A stretch of DNA of 64,000 bases. It comes from Sphingobacterium sp. UBA4616. GTDB taxonomy: Bacteria > Bacteroidota > Bacteroidia > Sphingobacteriales > Sphingobacteriaceae. Both the position numbers and the translations under genes were made by a program. The stretch is taken from positions 18,966 through 82,965 of the forward strand of contig DGIS01000012.1 of assembly GCA_002386525.1 (NCBI GenBank), written 5' to 3'. Position 1 is the first letter of the stretch. Every line of letters begins with the position of its first letter. Of the stretch, positions 63,078 to 64,000 are shown one piece after another. Under the pieces are notes generated by a model. That model did no database searches. It saw only the letters and a list, made by a program, of their open reading frames with translations, and was not told the DNA's origin.

Positions 63078-64000
63078 ATGAGAAAACTAGAACAAACATG
63101 GCGTTGGTATGGTCCAAATGACCCCGTATCTTTACAGGATATTAAACAGGCTGGAGCAACTGGTATTGTGACAGCCCTACATCACATTCCACACGGTGAG
63201 GTATGGCCACTTCCGGATATTCAAGAAAGGAAACGCATTATTGAAGATGCTGGCCTTACTTGGTCTGTGGTGGAAAGTGTGACGGTACATGAGGAGATTA
63301 AGACAAAAGGGGCAAAGGTGGATGAGTATCTTCAAAAATATAACACGACATTAGTTAATCTGGCGAAATGTGGTATCAAGACGATTTGCTATAATTTTAT
63401 GCCAGTGCTGGATTGGACACGTACCCAATTGGATTTAACCATGGTAGATGGCTCAAAAGCCTTATATTTTGATTGGATTGATCTGGCTCTCTTTGATATA
63501 TTTATATTAAAACGTGATGAAGCTAGGTCAGCATATCCAGAAGCTGTTGTCAAACAGGCGGCTTTACGTTATGATGAAATTTCTGAACAGCAAAAGCAGG
63601 AATTGGCAAATGTTGTTTTAATGGGAATCCCCGGAGAAAAAAGTGTGGAATTGGACGCATTGAAAGCGAGCCTTAATACCTATAAACATATTGGAAAAGA
63701 CGGTTTACGCGATAATCTGATCTATTTCCTTCAGGGGATTGCATCGACTTGTGAGGAGAACGGTATATGTATGACCATTCATCCAGATGATCCACCGTAT
63801 CCTATTTTAGGTTTACCCCGCATTGCCAGTAATGGCGAAGATTTTGACTACTTTCTGAATGCAGTTCCACAGCAATTCAATGGTGTTTGTTTTTGCACAG
63901 GATCATTGGGTGCCAGTCAGACAAACGATTTGCCAGCTATCCTAGAAAAAATCAAAGGGCGTGTAAACTTTGTTCACTTACGTAATGTGAAGAAGGATGC
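63078..64000 (+). CDS. uxuA: Mannonate dehydratase, cut by the window end
   Basis: The first 307 codons of UxuA, which converts D-mannonate to 2-keto-3-deoxygluconate. Recognisable blocks are LEQTWRWYGPNDPVS, TALHHIPHGEVW, CYNFMPVLDWTRT, the metal/active-site stretch IHPDDPPYP, CFCTGSLGA and FVHLRNVK. It begins 12 bases after the SDR stop, so they form a hexuronate-catabolism pair. The C-terminus lies beyond the window; nothing indicates damage. Confidence 0.93.
   Translation, partial: MRKLEQTWRWYGPNDPVSLQDIKQAGATGIVTALHHIPHGEVWPLPDIQERKRIIEDAGLTWSVVESVTVHEEIKTKGAKVDEYLQKYNTTLVNLAKCGIKTICYNFMPVLDWTRTQLDLTMVDGSKALYFDWIDLALFDIFILKRDEARSAYPEAVVKQAALRYDEISEQQKQELANVVLMGIPGEKSVELDALKASLNTYKHIGKDGLRDNLIYFLQGIASTCEENGICMTIHPDDPPYPILGLPRIASNGEDFDYFLNAVPQQFNGVCFCTGSLGASQTNDLPAILEKIKGRVNFVHLRNVKKD

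Overview
The window looks like chromosomal DNA of a Bacteroidota species, most likely in or near Sphingobacterium (Sphingobacteriaceae). The evidence is a SusC/SusD pair, a TamL-type lipoprotein, TlpA-like thioredoxin proteins with DUF4369-like N-termini, many Bacteroidota-style lipoprotein signals, weak Shine-Dalgarno sites, and several promoters fitting the Bacteroidota pattern TTG-N(17-23)-TAnnTTTG. I see no tRNA, rRNA, insertion sequence, CRISPR array or prophage. The species is an inference; no marker here fixes it.

Layout. 1-8200: an OmpA-like protein, two tandem universal stress proteins, alaS, a TlpA-like lipoprotein and an orphan OmpR-type regulator. 8340-20820: pyrC, then a block rich in peptidoglycan-peptide enzymes. 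These are an S66 LD-carboxypeptidase, an M14 peptidase, SusD, SusC, an L-Ala-D/L-Glu epimerase and an SH3b-NlpC/P60 endopeptidase, followed by a glycosylasparaginase. 20960-31830: msrA, parC, a GNAT enzyme, a small ABC exporter, an MFS transporter, a SPOUT rRNA/tRNA methyltransferase, tamL and a membrane protein. 32100-41300: a TlpA-like protein, a WGR-domain giant paired with a SWIM zinc-finger protein, and an S41 peptidase. 41380-46700: an accessory-looking stretch with a DUF1016/PDDEXK nuclease, a pRiA4b ORF-3-like protein, a MutS-type ATPase with a secreted 20-residue-repeat protein, and several small, overlapping or broken genes. 46700-55200: two small membrane proteins, a SprT-like protein, recN, a lipoprotein, clpC and ettA. 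55200-62150: an oxygen-signalling and cytochrome cbb3-maturation block. 62240-end: an SDR oxidoreductase and a truncated uxuA (hexuronate catabolism).

The most interesting unit is 55217-62141. A soluble histidine kinase has a PAS domain that aligns without gaps to the FixL haem-PAS and keeps the haem-ligand His and the oxygen-contacting Arg. It is followed by a response regulator that fuses a receiver to a CRP/FNR-type DNA-binding module, in effect FixJ and FixK in one chain. Next come a terminator, an FNR/CRP-like palindrome and a four-gene set: a Cys-tailed D-lactate-dehydrogenase-like half protein, hemN, ccoI (fixI) and ccoS (fixS). This reads as a compact oxygen-controlled circuit for haem and cbb3 oxidase maturation. 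The ccoNOP structural genes are not in the window.

A second coherent unit is 9746-19384. It has counterparts of Bacillus subtilis YkfA, YkfB and YkfC, with a SusC/SusD pair in place of the Ykf peptide ABC importer, which suggests uptake and use of cell-wall peptides. A third candidate is the WGR + SWIM gene pair, whose function is unknown.
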